In this document: positions 24,746 to 32,901 of the stretch, piece after piece | Layout: each line of letters opens with the position of its first letter | Position numbering within the stretch: position 1 is the stretch's first letter | Source of the DNA: Hydrogenophaga sp. PBL-H3 | GTDB taxonomy: Bacteria > Pseudomonadota > Gammaproteobacteria > Burkholderiales > Burkholderiaceae_C | Assembly (NCBI RefSeq): GCF_010104355.1 | Contig: NZ_CP044972.1 | Location: 3,100,001 to 3,164,000, forward strand | Length of the DNA stretch: 64,000 nt | Direction of reading: 5' to 3' | The notes under the pieces: generated by a model | What the model saw: the letters and a program-made list of their open reading frames with translations, nothing else | The model's database searches: none | Told to the model about the DNA's origin: nothing | Translations under genes and position numbers: made by a program

Positions 24746-25504
24746 ATGACCGAAGCCCACAACGCCCCCACCGCCACCCTGCTCCAGGCCCGCAACCTGC
24801 ACAAGTCCTACGGCGCCAAGCCCGCGCTCAAAGGGGTGGACGTGACCCTGCGGGCCGGCGAGATGGTGGCCCTGCTCGGGCCCAACGGCGCGGGCAAATC
24901 GACCCTGCTGCAATTGCTCACCGGCCTCTTCACGCCCGACCAGGGCAGCATCGAGGTGCTTGGCCACGACATGCGCCAGCACCCCAGCCGCGCACTCGCC
25001 GGCCTGGGCGTGGTGTTTCAGCAAAGCGCGCTCGACATGGACCTGAGCGTCATAGCCAACCTGCACTTCCACACCGACCTGCACGGCATGCCACGCAAGC
25101 TGGCCAACACACGCATCAACACCCTGCTGGAGACCATGGGCCTGGCCGACCAGGCCAAAGCCGTGGTGCGCAGCCTCTCGGGCGGCACGCGCCGCAAGAT
25201 CGAGCTGATCCGCGCGCTGCTGCACGAGCCTCGCGTGCTGCTCATGGACGAAGCCACCGTGGGCCTGGACCCGGCCTCACGCCAGCAGCTGCTGGACACC
25301 GTGCGCGGCCTGTGCCAGAGCCGGGGCATGGGTGTGCTCTGGGCCACCCACCTGATCGAAGAAACCCGCCACGCCGACCGGCTGATGCTGCTGCACCAGG
25401 GCGCGGTGCGCTTTGAAGGATCGGCCGCCGAATTCATGGCGCAAAGCGAGGGCGGGGACTTTCAGACCGAGGTGTTGAAGCAGTTGGGACGCGGGACGGT
25501 TTGA
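24746..25504 (+). CDS. ABC transporter ATPase, PQQ-alcohol-dehydrogenase-linked (PedB-like)
   Basis: The product is 252 residues. Walker A GPNGAGKST near residue 45, Q-loop FQQSAL near 92, signature LSGGTRRKIE near 148 and Walker B VLLMDEATVGLDP near 168, with the H-loop in LWATHLIEET. The LSGGTRRK signature is of the ABC-2 (drug/polysaccharide) class that matches the permease at 20514. It lies in the opposite transcription unit from the permease, 7 bases after the TctC-like gene. Together they should make one transporter. Confidence 0.87.
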   Translation: MTEAHNAPTATLLQARNLHKSYGAKPALKGVDVTLRAGEMVALLGPNGAGKSTLLQLLTGLFTPDQGSIEVLGHDMRQHPSRALAGLGVVFQQSALDMDLSVIANLHFHTDLHGMPRKLANTRINTLLETMGLADQAKAVVRSLSGGTRRKIELIRALLHEPRVLLMDEATVGLDPASRQQLLDTVRGLCQSRGMGVLWATHLIEETRHADRLMLLHQGAVRFEGSAAEFMAQSEGGDFQTEVLKQLGRGTV

Positions 25505-25651
25505 GAGGGCGTGGTGGGTGGGTGTGCGAGCGGCTTGCAGAGGATGCAGGGTTGCTCTGGGCGTGAAGACCGGTATGCAGTGATTGCAGATCAGCCGTGG
25601 TCTCTTCGGGTCTGGGCAGGTCTTGGAATGCAGCTTCGCGGACGTGGTCAT

Positions 25652-26017
25652 TCAGGGCTTGAGCGCCAGGATCAGTTCGGCAATGGTGCGAGCATCGGCC
25701 TCGCTGACGTTGGCCTGTGGCGGCATCATGTCTTCTCCCCATACGCCGCTCCCTCCCGCCCGGATCTTGGTAGCAAGCATCGCCACAGCGCCGGCGTTGC
25801 CGGCATACCGGACCGCCACCTCATTGAAGTTGGGTCCGTACTTGCGCTTGTCGATCAAGTGGCAAGCGCTGCAGTTGTTGCGCTGCATGAGCGTCTGGAG
25901 CTGTGCGGTGTCGGCGCTTGCCTTGGGGCTCCAGACCACCGCAGTGACACCCGCAAGCAGCACGACCGTGGTCCAGCTCACTCGGCGCGTGATGGGGAAA
26001 GATGGCAAATGATTCAT
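25652..26017 (-). CDS. Class I cytochrome c
   Basis: The product is 121 residues from the ATG at 26017, followed by a membrane/signal segment (VSWTTVVLLAGVTAVVW). A single heme site CSACH lies near residue 47 and the distal Met in EDMMPPQ near residue 95. It follows the PQQ sugar dehydrogenase on the same strand, with a strong terminator between. Likely electron acceptor of that enzyme. Ribosome-binding site is weak, so the start is uncertain. Confidence 0.8.
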   Translation of the reverse strand: MNHLPSFPITRRVSWTTVVLLAGVTAVVWSPKASADTAQLQTLMQRNNCSACHLIDKRKYGPNFNEVAVRYAGNAGAVAMLATKIRAGGSGVWGEDMMPPQANVSEADARTIAELILALKP

Positions 26018-26084
26018 AGTCAACACGGCATTAAATGACCAACGTTCGAGCGTGAGTCGAGGTGATAAAACATTGATCCATATG

Positions 26085-26110
26085 AAAAAGCGCTGCCGAA
26101 CGGCAGCGCT
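26085..26110 (-). terminator. Intrinsic terminator of the PQQ sugar dehydrogenase gene
   Basis: On the minus strand AGCGCTGCCG pairs with CGGCAGCGCT (26110-26089) and is followed by TTTTC. It lies 18 bases after the dehydrogenase stop. Confidence 0.8.
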
Positions 26111-26127
26111 CCCCATACAGAACAGGC

Positions 26128-27456
26128 TCAGTTGGGCGTTACGCGATAAATCATGCCGCTCGCCTCATCGGCGACATAAAGCGCGTTATCCGGGCCCATT
26201 GATACGTGACGGAAGCGACCAGCGAACGTCGGCCAGGACAGTTCCTGGCGAGTGGAGGCAGTGCCGTCCTTGCTGATGTCAAGGATGTCGATGCGGTTGC
26301 CGGTGGGCGTGCCGTGGATGCCAATGCCGGCGTAGCCGACGGCCAGACGACCTTCCCATTCCTTCCACTGCTTGCCCACCAGGAACACGCTGCCACACAT
26401 GCCCTGCGACAGGCCGTTGTTGTTCCAGGCCGGCTTCATGGCGTCAGGGTATGCGCGTACGTCGGTCATGGACATGAACGCGCTGCGCTCGGCCGGCGGC
26501 ATGGCGCCCATCTGGTTGGGCGAGTAACCGCAGTAACCGTCGGGGCAGGCGCCACGGCCGTTGCGGTTGTCACGCGGGTCCCAGCCACCGTTGCCGCCGT
26601 TGACGAGCTTGGTGACCTCGTCGCTGTGCCAGGGGCCATTCTCCGAAATGAAGGGCTCGTTCGTGCCCGGACGGAACGCTATGCCCTGAGGGTTGCGGAA
26701 GCCGTAGGCGAATATGCGCTTGTCGAAGCCCGGTGGCGGGTTGTTGCCCGGGGCGGCTTTCCCGTCGCGATCCACGCGCAACACCTTGCCGCGGATCTGC
26801 GTAGGGCTCTGCGGGCCTTCGCCGTTGTGGTTGTCGCCAGTCGTGACGTACAGAAAACCGTCACCCGGGTTGAAGCGGATGCGGCCACCGTTGTGCGCGC
26901 CCGGCCCGCCAAACGGATGGTTCGACTTGAGGGGCTTGTATCCGATGTCGTTGATGATCTCGACGACATCGGACACAGAGGACATCGAGGGGTCCATCTT
27001 CATCCGCATGACGATGTTGTTGTAGCCGCCGTAGGTGCGGTTCGAGCCCTTCGAGCTGGAGTACAGATAGACGAAGCGGTTGCTTGCGAATTGCGGGTCG
27101 ATGGCGACGCCCTGCACTCCAGCTTGGCCGTCGCAAAACAGGTCTTCCTTCACGCTCGCGTAGCCAGTGGAGCCACCCACGCCGAGCAGCGCAGTGGTTT
27201 TGCCCGAGGGCAGGCGCACAGACAAGCCCTTGCACTTCTCGGTGAAGAACATGGTGCCGTCGGGCAGGAAGGCCATGTCCCAGGGCGACTCGGTTTTCTG
27301 GAAGTCCTCTACCTTGACGGTCACCTGCGCGACGGCAGCTGTCGCAACCATCATCCCGATGATTGCGGCGAGGCCGATCGGCAGCTTCGACCACGGCGAG
27401 CGATGCGCAGATCGTGAATCCCCAGAGGGATCGGCAAAAGGTACCACTTGAGTCAT
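26128..27456 (-). CDS. Soluble PQQ-dependent sugar dehydrogenase (GSDH family)
   Basis: The product is 442 residues; the ATG at 27456 has AGGAG five bases upstream. The signal anchor (about 25-43, IGLAAIIGMMVATAAVAQ) is followed by the six-bladed GSDH propeller. Family segments: SPWDMAFLPDGTMFFTEK, GPGAHNGGRIRFNPGDG with the catalytic-type His, LYVTTGDNHNG, FAYGFRNPQGIAF and ENGPWHSDEV. These enzymes oxidise aldose sugars in the periplasm with PQQ and pass electrons to a cytochrome, here probably the gene at 25652. The actual substrate cannot be told from sequence. Confidence 0.85.
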   Translation of the reverse strand: MTQVVPFADPSGDSRSAHRSPWSKLPIGLAAIIGMMVATAAVAQVTVKVEDFQKTESPWDMAFLPDGTMFFTEKCKGLSVRLPSGKTTALLGVGGSTGYASVKEDLFCDGQAGVQGVAIDPQFASNRFVYLYSSSKGSNRTYGGYNNIVMRMKMDPSMSSVSDVVEIINDIGYKPLKSNHPFGGPGAHNGGRIRFNPGDGFLYVTTGDNHNGEGPQSPTQIRGKVLRVDRDGKAAPGNNPPPGFDKRIFAYGFRNPQGIAFRPGTNEPFISENGPWHSDEVTKLVNGGNGGWDPRDNRNGRGACPDGYCGYSPNQMGAMPPAERSAFMSMTDVRAYPDAMKPAWNNNGLSQGMCGSVFLVGKQWKEWEGRLAVGYAGIGIHGTPTGNRIDILDISKDGTASTRQELSWPTFAGRFRHVSMGPDNALYVADEASGMIYRVTPN

Positions 27457-27555
27457 GTTGTCTCCTTATTTGCTTTTTCTGAGCGGTATGGCTCTTGGGA
27501 TCCTGCATTCGCGTATGACCCCGCCTAACAGGTTATCAATGGCACATGCCAGGGC

Positions 27556-27580
27556 ACCTAGCGTTTTCCCTAGAACCGCC
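27556..27580. promoter_or_regulatory. CTAGGG-type motif upstream of the PQQ sugar dehydrogenase
   Basis: On the minus strand, TTCTAGGGAAAACGCTAGG lies about 100 bases before the gene, with CTAGGG and CTAGG 11 bases apart. It resembles CCTAGGGTTTTCG upstream of the PQQ alcohol dehydrogenase. Candidate shared operator only. Confidence 0.3.
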
Positions 27581-27661
27581 TGAGGTCTTTCAGTCCACCT
27601 CGAACGTCCGTCGCCGGCCGATGACCGTCACCCGTTTGGCTCAACCCGATGGGAGACCCTC

Positions 27662-28116
27662 ATGGAGGCCGCCGTAAATGGTGTTCATCTCGAGCCGTGG
27701 AACAAGGGCAAGATCGTCGGTCAAAAGGCACCGTTCAAGTTCAAGGACATCCGGGCGCTGCGCGTGCGTCTGCAGATGGAGGCTCGAGTACGCGAGCTCG
27801 CCCACTTCAACCTGGGATCTGACAGAAAGCTGCGTGGCTGCGACCTCGTCAATCTGAAGGTCCGCGATGTGTGTCACGGCGACCACGTCGCGACACGAGC
27901 CACCGTCACGCAGCTCATGCCCCAGCAGGCAGTTCAGTTTGAAAGCACACCAGCGCCCCGGAAGGCAGTGCAGGCATGGATCAAGCCAGCCGGGTGGAAG
28001 CCATCGGCCTGGACCGCGGGGACTGTGGCACCCACTCGATGCGCAGAACAATGGTGAGAGTCCTCGGCATTGAGGTCGATGACGCACTCGAGATCTCCGG
28101 GCCGGCGGAGATCTGA
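27662..28116 (+). pseudogene. Decayed tyrosine recombinase (phage-type integrase)
   Basis: The first 100 or so residues (PWNKGKIVGQKAPFKFKDI, RELAHFNLGSDRKLRGCDLV, KVRDVCHGDHVATRATV) match the N-terminal part of a common 200-residue tyrosine recombinase. The homology then jumps frame. From about 28006 the third part reads GLDRGDCGTHSMRRT followed at once by VRVLGIEVDDALEI and a stop at 28114-28116. Intact relatives have about 30 residues before GTHSMRRT and about 25 between RRT and the RYLGIEVDD end, including the HxxR-to-LLGH part with catalytic residues. So one frameshift and two internal deletions have inactivated it. Confidence 0.75.
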
Positions 28117-28421
28117 GCTGGCACAGCGCAAGTCGTTGTGTTCGGTCGTCGAAAGCGATGCTCGGACGTCCCAAATGAACGCACGCAGGGGAACGACTGG
28201 TTTGGATCGAGCAGCCGCCGTTCAAGCGCTGCATGCCGCAATAACCGCGAGGCAAGATCGCGACGACTTGGTGCCTCGACCACGAACGTCCGGAACCTGT
28301 CAGATGGGTAGCGACCTGCGAAGACGATGGCTAGACTTCTCCATCCGGCTAGAAGTAGCCGGTCACCGGCCCGGGCTCGGTAGCCTGCTGTTGGCGATCC
28401 GCTTGAGCGAGCGGCTGGGCT
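28117..28421. other. Intergenic stretch after the integrase remnant
   Basis: 305 bases with no recognisable gene, tRNA or terminator. The base composition is less biased than in the neighbouring core genes. It is probably degenerate DNA left from the element that carried the integrase. Confidence 0.5.
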
Positions 28422-28796
28422 TCACTTGCTCGCGCAGACCCCGATTTCACTCTTCATCTCGACAAGGATGACGTGGGTAGGGGTTTCGCCATTGTTGGTC
28501 CCGATGTGGGTCTGGCTGTTAGACCACATGACATCCCCTTCCTTGAACTGACGTTGCAGTGTTTTTCCGTCAGGGAGGGCAATGGAACGTTTGAAAGATG
28601 AAAGTGAGTAAAGAACGAAAGCTGGGTGCTTGTGCTGATGTGTCACTTCGCCGGGTTTGTCCTTGTAGTCGAGCACCCGCACACATTCATTCTCGAAAAT
28701 GACTTTGTACTTCTCCCCATCCGTCTGTACTGCGTCTTGAGCACAGGCGAAAACTGGAAGCATGATGAAGGAGGACAGGAGTGCTATGCGAAGCAT
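28422..28796 (-). CDS. Exported cupin-domain protein
   Basis: The product is 124 residues; the ATG at 28796 has AAGGAA five bases upstream. Signal peptide to about 19 (PVFACAQ). A single cupin barrel follows (VRVLDYKDKPGEVTHQHKHPAFVLYSL, with HQHKH supplying metal ligands, and GDVMWSNSQTHIGTNNGETPTHVILVEMK). Small exported cupins bind metal and often small acids, but none is assigned here. Codon choice is less GC-biased than in flanking core genes and the gene lies between an integrase remnant and an IS, so it is likely horizontally acquired. Confidence 0.75.
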   Translation of the reverse strand: MLRIALLSSFIMLPVFACAQDAVQTDGEKYKVIFENECVRVLDYKDKPGEVTHQHKHPAFVLYSLSSFKRSIALPDGKTLQRQFKEGDVMWSNSQTHIGTNNGETPTHVILVEMKSEIGVCASK

Positions 28797-28833
28797 GAGG
28801 ATTCCTTTGAAGTGACCCGTGCAGTTTAGGCCT

Positions 28834-28883
28834 GAAACTGGCTTTCCTCCAGTTTCCCGGACACATCCAAAGACAGGATGTGT
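28834..28883. repeat. Two consecutive perfect 8-bp hairpins between cupin gene and IS30 element
   Basis: GAAACTGG (28834-28841) pairs with CCAGTTTC (28849-28856). Immediately after, ACACATCC (28861-28868) pairs with GGATGTGT (28876-28883). The CCAGTTT/AAACTGG word recurs at 28917-28924. They lie upstream of the cupin gene and may be a leader structure or the edge of an older mobile element. Confidence 0.45.
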
Positions 28884-28969
28884 TCAGACTGACGTTTCCC
28901 CCATATCCGGTCACTTCTAAACTGGAGTTGGGCGGTTTTCCACTTGGGACCTGAGAGACAGATGTGCAG

Positions 28970-30198
28970 GGCGGATTCAACCGGTCGATGCAACAGATTC
29001 GCTGAACATCTCAGCGGGCGTATGGAAGCCGAGCGTCTTGCGCGGCCTTTCGTTCAATTGTCTCGCGATCGCGTTGAGCTGAAGCTGTGAGAAACCCGAG
29101 ATGTCCATGCCCTTGGGCATGTACTGCCTGAGCAGGCCATTCGTGTTCTCGTTGCTTCCGCGTTGCCACGGGCTTTGTGGATCGCAGAAGTAGACCTGGA
29201 TGTCGGTGGCCATTGTGAACTGCTTGTGCGCGGCCATCTCCTTGCCTCGATCCCAAGTCAGTGACTTGTAGAGTTCCTGCGGAAGCTTGCGAGCGTTCTT
29301 GATGAGCGCGTTGACGACCGTCTGCGAGTCTTTGCAGTCCAGCTTCACCAGCATCACGTACCGCGTCTGGCGCTCGACCAACGTCGCGATCTGGCTGTTA
29401 CCACTGCCGAAGACCAAGTCTCCCTCCCAGTGACCAGGCACCGCTCGATCTTCGACAGACGCAGGTCGCTCGCTGATGGAAACTGCGTCAACGATCTGCC
29501 CATGGCCCGCCGTTTTCTGCGTGTAGTGGCGAGAGCGACGCATCCCGCGGGTTCGTCTTAGGTGCGCCAACAGCTCCTTCTTCAATGCGCCACGCGCTTG
29601 AATGAACAGACTGCGGTAGATGGTCTCGTGTGACACGTGAAGGCTCTCGTCGCACGGATAAGTATGCTTTAGCCAGCCCGCGATTTGTTCAGGCGACCAC
29701 AGCGCTCTTAGCTTGTCGGCGACGATGCGTGCCAAGCTGCGGCTCTCCATGAGCTTGCAACGCTTGGGCCGAAGCGCTCGGCCCCAAGCATCGCTGTCGG
29801 CCTGCGCGGCTCGATAACTCTCTTGGCCACCATTGCGCTTCAACTCACGACTGACTGTCGATGGCGCCCGGCCAAGTCGTGCAGCGATCGACCGAATCGA
29901 TTCGCCCGCAACGACGGACCGCGATATTTCTTCTCTCTCAACCAAGGTCAACGCCGTCGCGGACCGGCATCGCTGTGGTGGCCTAATGCCACCAGTTTTC
30001 ACCAAGATGTTTTGGATCGAGGTGTGCGGCCGGTCAAACAGTTGACCTATCTGGTGAAGCGTCCAACCTTCTCTCCAGCGCTCCCACATCAATGCCTTCT
30101 GGCTGTCGGTGTAGTAGTTTCGTGTCCGGTACTTCATCTGCAACACTCCATCTGCTCATGCAGTTCTCAGTGTGTTGCATCGACCGGTTGAATCCGCC
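28970..30198 (-). mobile_element. Complete IS30-family insertion sequence (1229 bp)
   Basis: The element is bounded by 26-bp perfect inverted repeats: 28970-28995 (starting GGCGGATTCAACCGG) and its reverse complement at 30173-30198. One transposase gene fills it; the stop codon lies inside the left repeat, as is usual for IS30 elements. No clear 2-3 bp target duplication is visible (GG on the left, GT on the right). Inserted 83 bases beyond the stop of the phosphatidylserine decarboxylase gene. Confidence 0.9.
28977..30146 (-). CDS. IS30-family transposase
   Basis: The product is 389 residues, full length. An N-terminal HTH (about 8-50, QIGQLFDRPHTSIQNIL) precedes a second HTH typical of IS30 (EREEISRSVVAGESIRSIAARLGRAPSTVSRELKRNGG, about 70-108). 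The DDE integrase core follows: Asp in GHWEGDLVFG, Asp in LTWDRGKEM, Glu in SPWQRGSNENTNGLLRQY. The gene is intact, so the element may still be mobile. Confidence 0.93.
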   Translation of the reverse strand: MLQMKYRTRNYYTDSQKALMWERWREGWTLHQIGQLFDRPHTSIQNILVKTGGIRPPQRCRSATALTLVEREEISRSVVAGESIRSIAARLGRAPSTVSRELKRNGGQESYRAAQADSDAWGRALRPKRCKLMESRSLARIVADKLRALWSPEQIAGWLKHTYPCDESLHVSHETIYRSLFIQARGALKKELLAHLRRTRGMRRSRHYTQKTAGHGQIVDAVSISERPASVEDRAVPGHWEGDLVFGSGNSQIATLVERQTRYVMLVKLDCKDSQTVVNALIKNARKLPQELYKSLTWDRGKEMAAHKQFTMATDIQVYFCDPQSPWQRGSNENTNGLLRQYMPKGMDISGFSQLQLNAIARQLNERPRKTLGFHTPAEMFSESVASTG

Positions 30199-30281
30199 GT
30201 CTCAAGCCGACTTAGCCGTCGAAGTTCTGCAGCGCAGCATTCGCAGCGACTACCCGCCATCGGACCGCGCGCGACCCCTAT

Positions 30282-31184
30282 TTATCCTGGACAAGCGAGC
30301 GCTGTAGCGTCGGCGGTTCGTTGCTGGAACAAGGCCTGGCCGGCGTGGATGCGCACACCGCTCTCGATGCCCGCCACCGGCACCAGCCCGGGAGGTGTCA
30401 GCACGATGATGGTGGAGCCGTGCTCGAACCAGCCCATCTCCTCGCCTTTGGCCATGCGGGCAGAACAGGGAATCACATTGGGGCCGGGCCAGCGCAGGTG
30501 CAGCAGGATGTTGAGCCAGTGAAGGCGGATGCTGGCCACCAGCACCGCGGCCACCGGCACCAGGATCAGCGGCGCGTCACCCAGGGTGGGCAGGCGGCAT
30601 TCGATGACGGCACGCTCGTTCTTGCAGAACAGGCGCTCGACGCGTTTGAGCGCGATGGGGTTGACGTTCCAGGTGTCTCCGCTGATGTAGGTCACCCGGT
30701 CCACCGCCAGCGCATGGGGAGCATGGAAGCGGTGGTACATGGCCGAGGTGAGGCGCAACGTGGTGTAGCGCCCGCCCTGCATGCGCTGCGCCATGGCCTG
30801 CGACCCCAGCAGTTCCTGCAAGGGATAGGGAAAGCCTTTGGCTTGCAGCACGTCGGTGCCATCGATCGGTCCGCAGGCGCCCACGATGGCGTCGCTGGGG
30901 CTGCACAACACGGCCAGGTCGGGCTCGAACGGGCGCAGGCCCGGCTTGAGTTCGCGCGTGAAGCAGTCGCGCAGGCTCTCGAACCGCTGTTGTTTCGCCT
31001 CGCTCAGGTCCAGATCGGTGAACAGCCGCCATACCGCAATGGACAGGCGCGTGAGCACAGGGCTCCGGATTCGGCTGAACCAGCCCATGAAGCGGGTGGC
31101 CGCCACGCGCGGTATCCGGTTGGTGAGCAGGAAGTTGAGATCTTCGTTGAGAAGGAATTTTTCGCGCCAGGCATTGATGTTCAT
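30282..31184 (-). CDS. psd: Phosphatidylserine decarboxylase
   Basis: The product is 300 residues from ATG 31184. It converts phosphatidylserine to phosphatidylethanolamine at the inner membrane after self-cleavage. Catalytic features are Asp98 (PSDAIVG), His151/His154 (YHRFHAP) and the cleavage site Gly256-Ser257-Thr258 in FEHGSTIIV, where Ser becomes the pyruvoyl group. The usual Leu before GST is His here. It lies divergent to an aminotransferase gene rather than in the common psd-pssA setting, so it may be a specialised second copy. Confidence 0.85.
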   Translation of the reverse strand: MNINAWREKFLLNEDLNFLLTNRIPRVAATRFMGWFSRIRSPVLTRLSIAVWRLFTDLDLSEAKQQRFESLRDCFTRELKPGLRPFEPDLAVLCSPSDAIVGACGPIDGTDVLQAKGFPYPLQELLGSQAMAQRMQGGRYTTLRLTSAMYHRFHAPHALAVDRVTYISGDTWNVNPIALKRVERLFCKNERAVIECRLPTLGDAPLILVPVAAVLVASIRLHWLNILLHLRWPGPNVIPCSARMAKGEEMGWFEHGSTIIVLTPPGLVPVAGIESGVRIHAGQALFQQRTADATALACPG

Positions 31185-31250
31185 GGTTCTGTCAAAGCAG
31201 TGATCTACAAATGTCACACCTTCACTTTTCAGGTGTGTGTCAGATGTCCA
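31185..31250. promoter_or_regulatory. Divergent promoter region with TGTCA half-sites
   Basis: CTGTCAA at 31189-31195 and ATGTCAC at 31211-31217 lie exactly 22 bases (two helical turns) apart, and GTGTCAG follows at 31237-31243. They resemble half-sites of the E. coli Pho box (CTGTCAT). The region divides the decarboxylase from the aminotransferase gene. If the site at 31211 is real, the ATG inside it is not the translation start. Confidence 0.35.
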
Positions 31251-32896
31251 CCGCATGGGTTCTTTCCGCCAGCGCACTGGCCGCCGCTTTTCCCTTCGTG
31301 CACCAGCGTCTGCAGCTCTCGCGCGCCAAACACCGGTCGCTGGCCGGGCATTCGTTCATGGCCAAGCGCCTGGCGCGCTGGGTGCCCGGCTACAGCTACA
31401 CCGAAGACCGCTTCTTTGCGGCCGACGGAGCCTCGCCTGAGGTGGCGGCCCGGCGCAAGGCGGCCTTCTTTCGCTTGTCCGCCGATCTGAACGCCAGGGC
31501 ACCGCAAGGCCTGGCGCTCACCGCGCAGCTGCGCAGCGGGCTGCCCGATCTGCAGTTCACCGGCCGCTACCGTGTACCGTTCCAGTTCAGCGAGCTGGTG
31601 CGCCAACACCTGGCGCTGCCCGCGTTCTGGGCGCAAGCCGAGGGCGTTGGCCTGACCGACATCGACGGCAACCACTGCTTCGACCTCACCGGCTCCTACG
31701 GCGTCAATGTGTTCGGTGTCGACTTCTACAAGGCCACCATGGCCGAGGGTGCCGAGCTGGGCGCCACGCTGGGGCCGGTGCTGGGTGGCTACCACCCCTG
31801 CGTGGCCGACAACGTGGAGCGGCTCAAAGCCATCTCGGGCCTGGATGCTGTGTCGTTCCACATGTCCGGCACCGAAGCGGTGATGCAGGCGGTGAGGCTG
31901 GCGCGCTACCACACCGGCCGCAAGAAGCTGGTGCGCTTTTGCGGCGCTTACCACGGCTGGTGGGACGACGTGCAGCCCGGACCCGGCAACCCGATGCCGC
32001 CAGGCCACGCCTACACCCTGAAGGACATGGACGAACGCAGCCTGGGCGTGCTGCGGACCCGAAAGGACATTGCCTGCGTGCTGGTCAACCCGCTGCAGGC
32101 CCTGCACCCCAACCGCAATGCGCCGGGCGACTCGACCGTGATGACCGCGCGCCAGAGCGATCCGGCCGAGCGCGAGGCCTACGCGCAGTGGCTGGGGCGC
32201 TTGCGCGAGGTCTGCACGCAGCGAGGCATTGCGCTGATCTTCGACGAGGTCTTCGTGGGCTTCCGGCTGGCGCGCGGCGGAGCGCAGGAACACTACGGCG
32301 TGCAGGCCGACCTGGTCACCTACGGCAAGACACTCGGTGGCGGCCTGCCGGTGGGCGTGGTCTGTGGCAAGGCCGCCTGGATGCAGCGGTTTCGCTCCGA
32401 GCGCCCGGCCGACATCTGCTTTGCCCGTGGCACCTTCAATGCGCACCCCTATGTGATGGGCGCGATGAACGCGTTTCTGAGAAAGCTGGACACCCCCGAG
32501 GTTCAAGCCCTCTACGACGGCCTGGACGAGCGCTGGCACCAGCACCTGAAGCAGTTCAACCACGGGCTGCAGCAAGCCGGTGTGCCGGTTCGGGTGGTCG
32601 GGCTCTCCAGCATCTGGACCGTCAACTTCACCCAGCCTTCGCGCTACCACTGGATGCTGCAGTTCTACCTGCGCGAGCAAGGCTTGGCGCTCAGCTGGGT
32701 GGGCACCGGGCGCATGGTCTTCAGCCTGAACTACAGCGACCAGGACATGGCCGAGGTGCTGCGCCGCTTCGTGCTGGCCTGCCAGCGCATGACCGAGGAC
32801 GGCTGGTGGAGCACGCCCACCGGAACGACGGCCCGCGATCTGCAGCGGCGGGTGCTCAAGGAAATGTGGCGCGCCCGCTGGAGCGCACGCGCCTGA
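31244..32896 (+). CDS. Class III (glutamate-1-semialdehyde mutase-like) aminotransferase with N-terminal extension
   Basis: The product is 550 residues from ATG 31244; an ATG at 31211 is also in frame. The PLP fold starts at about residue 115. PLP residues are Asp334 in IFDEVFVGFR and Lys362 in VTYGKTLGGGLP. The closest family is glutamate-1-semialdehyde 2,1-aminomutase, but that enzyme has about 430 residues. Here there is an extra N-terminal part of about 110 residues starting with a hydrophobic helix (residues 4-19), which may anchor it to the membrane. A heme role is unlikely given the context of lipid genes; the substrate is unknown. Confidence 0.75.
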   Translation: MSTAWVLSASALAAAFPFVHQRLQLSRAKHRSLAGHSFMAKRLARWVPGYSYTEDRFFAADGASPEVAARRKAAFFRLSADLNARAPQGLALTAQLRSGLPDLQFTGRYRVPFQFSELVRQHLALPAFWAQAEGVGLTDIDGNHCFDLTGSYGVNVFGVDFYKATMAEGAELGATLGPVLGGYHPCVADNVERLKAISGLDAVSFHMSGTEAVMQAVRLARYHTGRKKLVRFCGAYHGWWDDVQPGPGNPMPPGHAYTLKDMDERSLGVLRTRKDIACVLVNPLQALHPNRNAPGDSTVMTARQSDPAEREAYAQWLGRLREVCTQRGIALIFDEVFVGFRLARGGAQEHYGVQADLVTYGKTLGGGLPVGVVCGKAAWMQRFRSERPADICFARGTFNAHPYVMGAMNAFLRKLDTPEVQALYDGLDERWHQHLKQFNHGLQQAGVPVRVVGLSSIWTVNFTQPSRYHWMLQFYLREQGLALSWVGTGRMVFSLNYSDQDMAEVLRRFVLACQRMTEDGWWSTPTGTTARDLQRRVLKEMWRARWSARA

Positions 32897-32901
32897 GGGC
32901 T

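Noticed and set aside
27641-28255. A minus-strand hypothetical protein across the integrase remnant
   Set aside because: The plus strand shows recognisable recombinase segments in two frames; the minus frame has no family features.
28970-30198. A composite transposon with the cupin as cargo
   Set aside because: Only one IS30 copy is present; no second copy flanks the cupin on the left.
31211-31243. ATG at 31211 as start of the aminotransferase
   Set aside because: It lies within a TGTCA half-site 27 bases from the divergent gene and adds MSHLHFSGVCQ, which looks unlike a protein start; 31244 preferred, though not certain.
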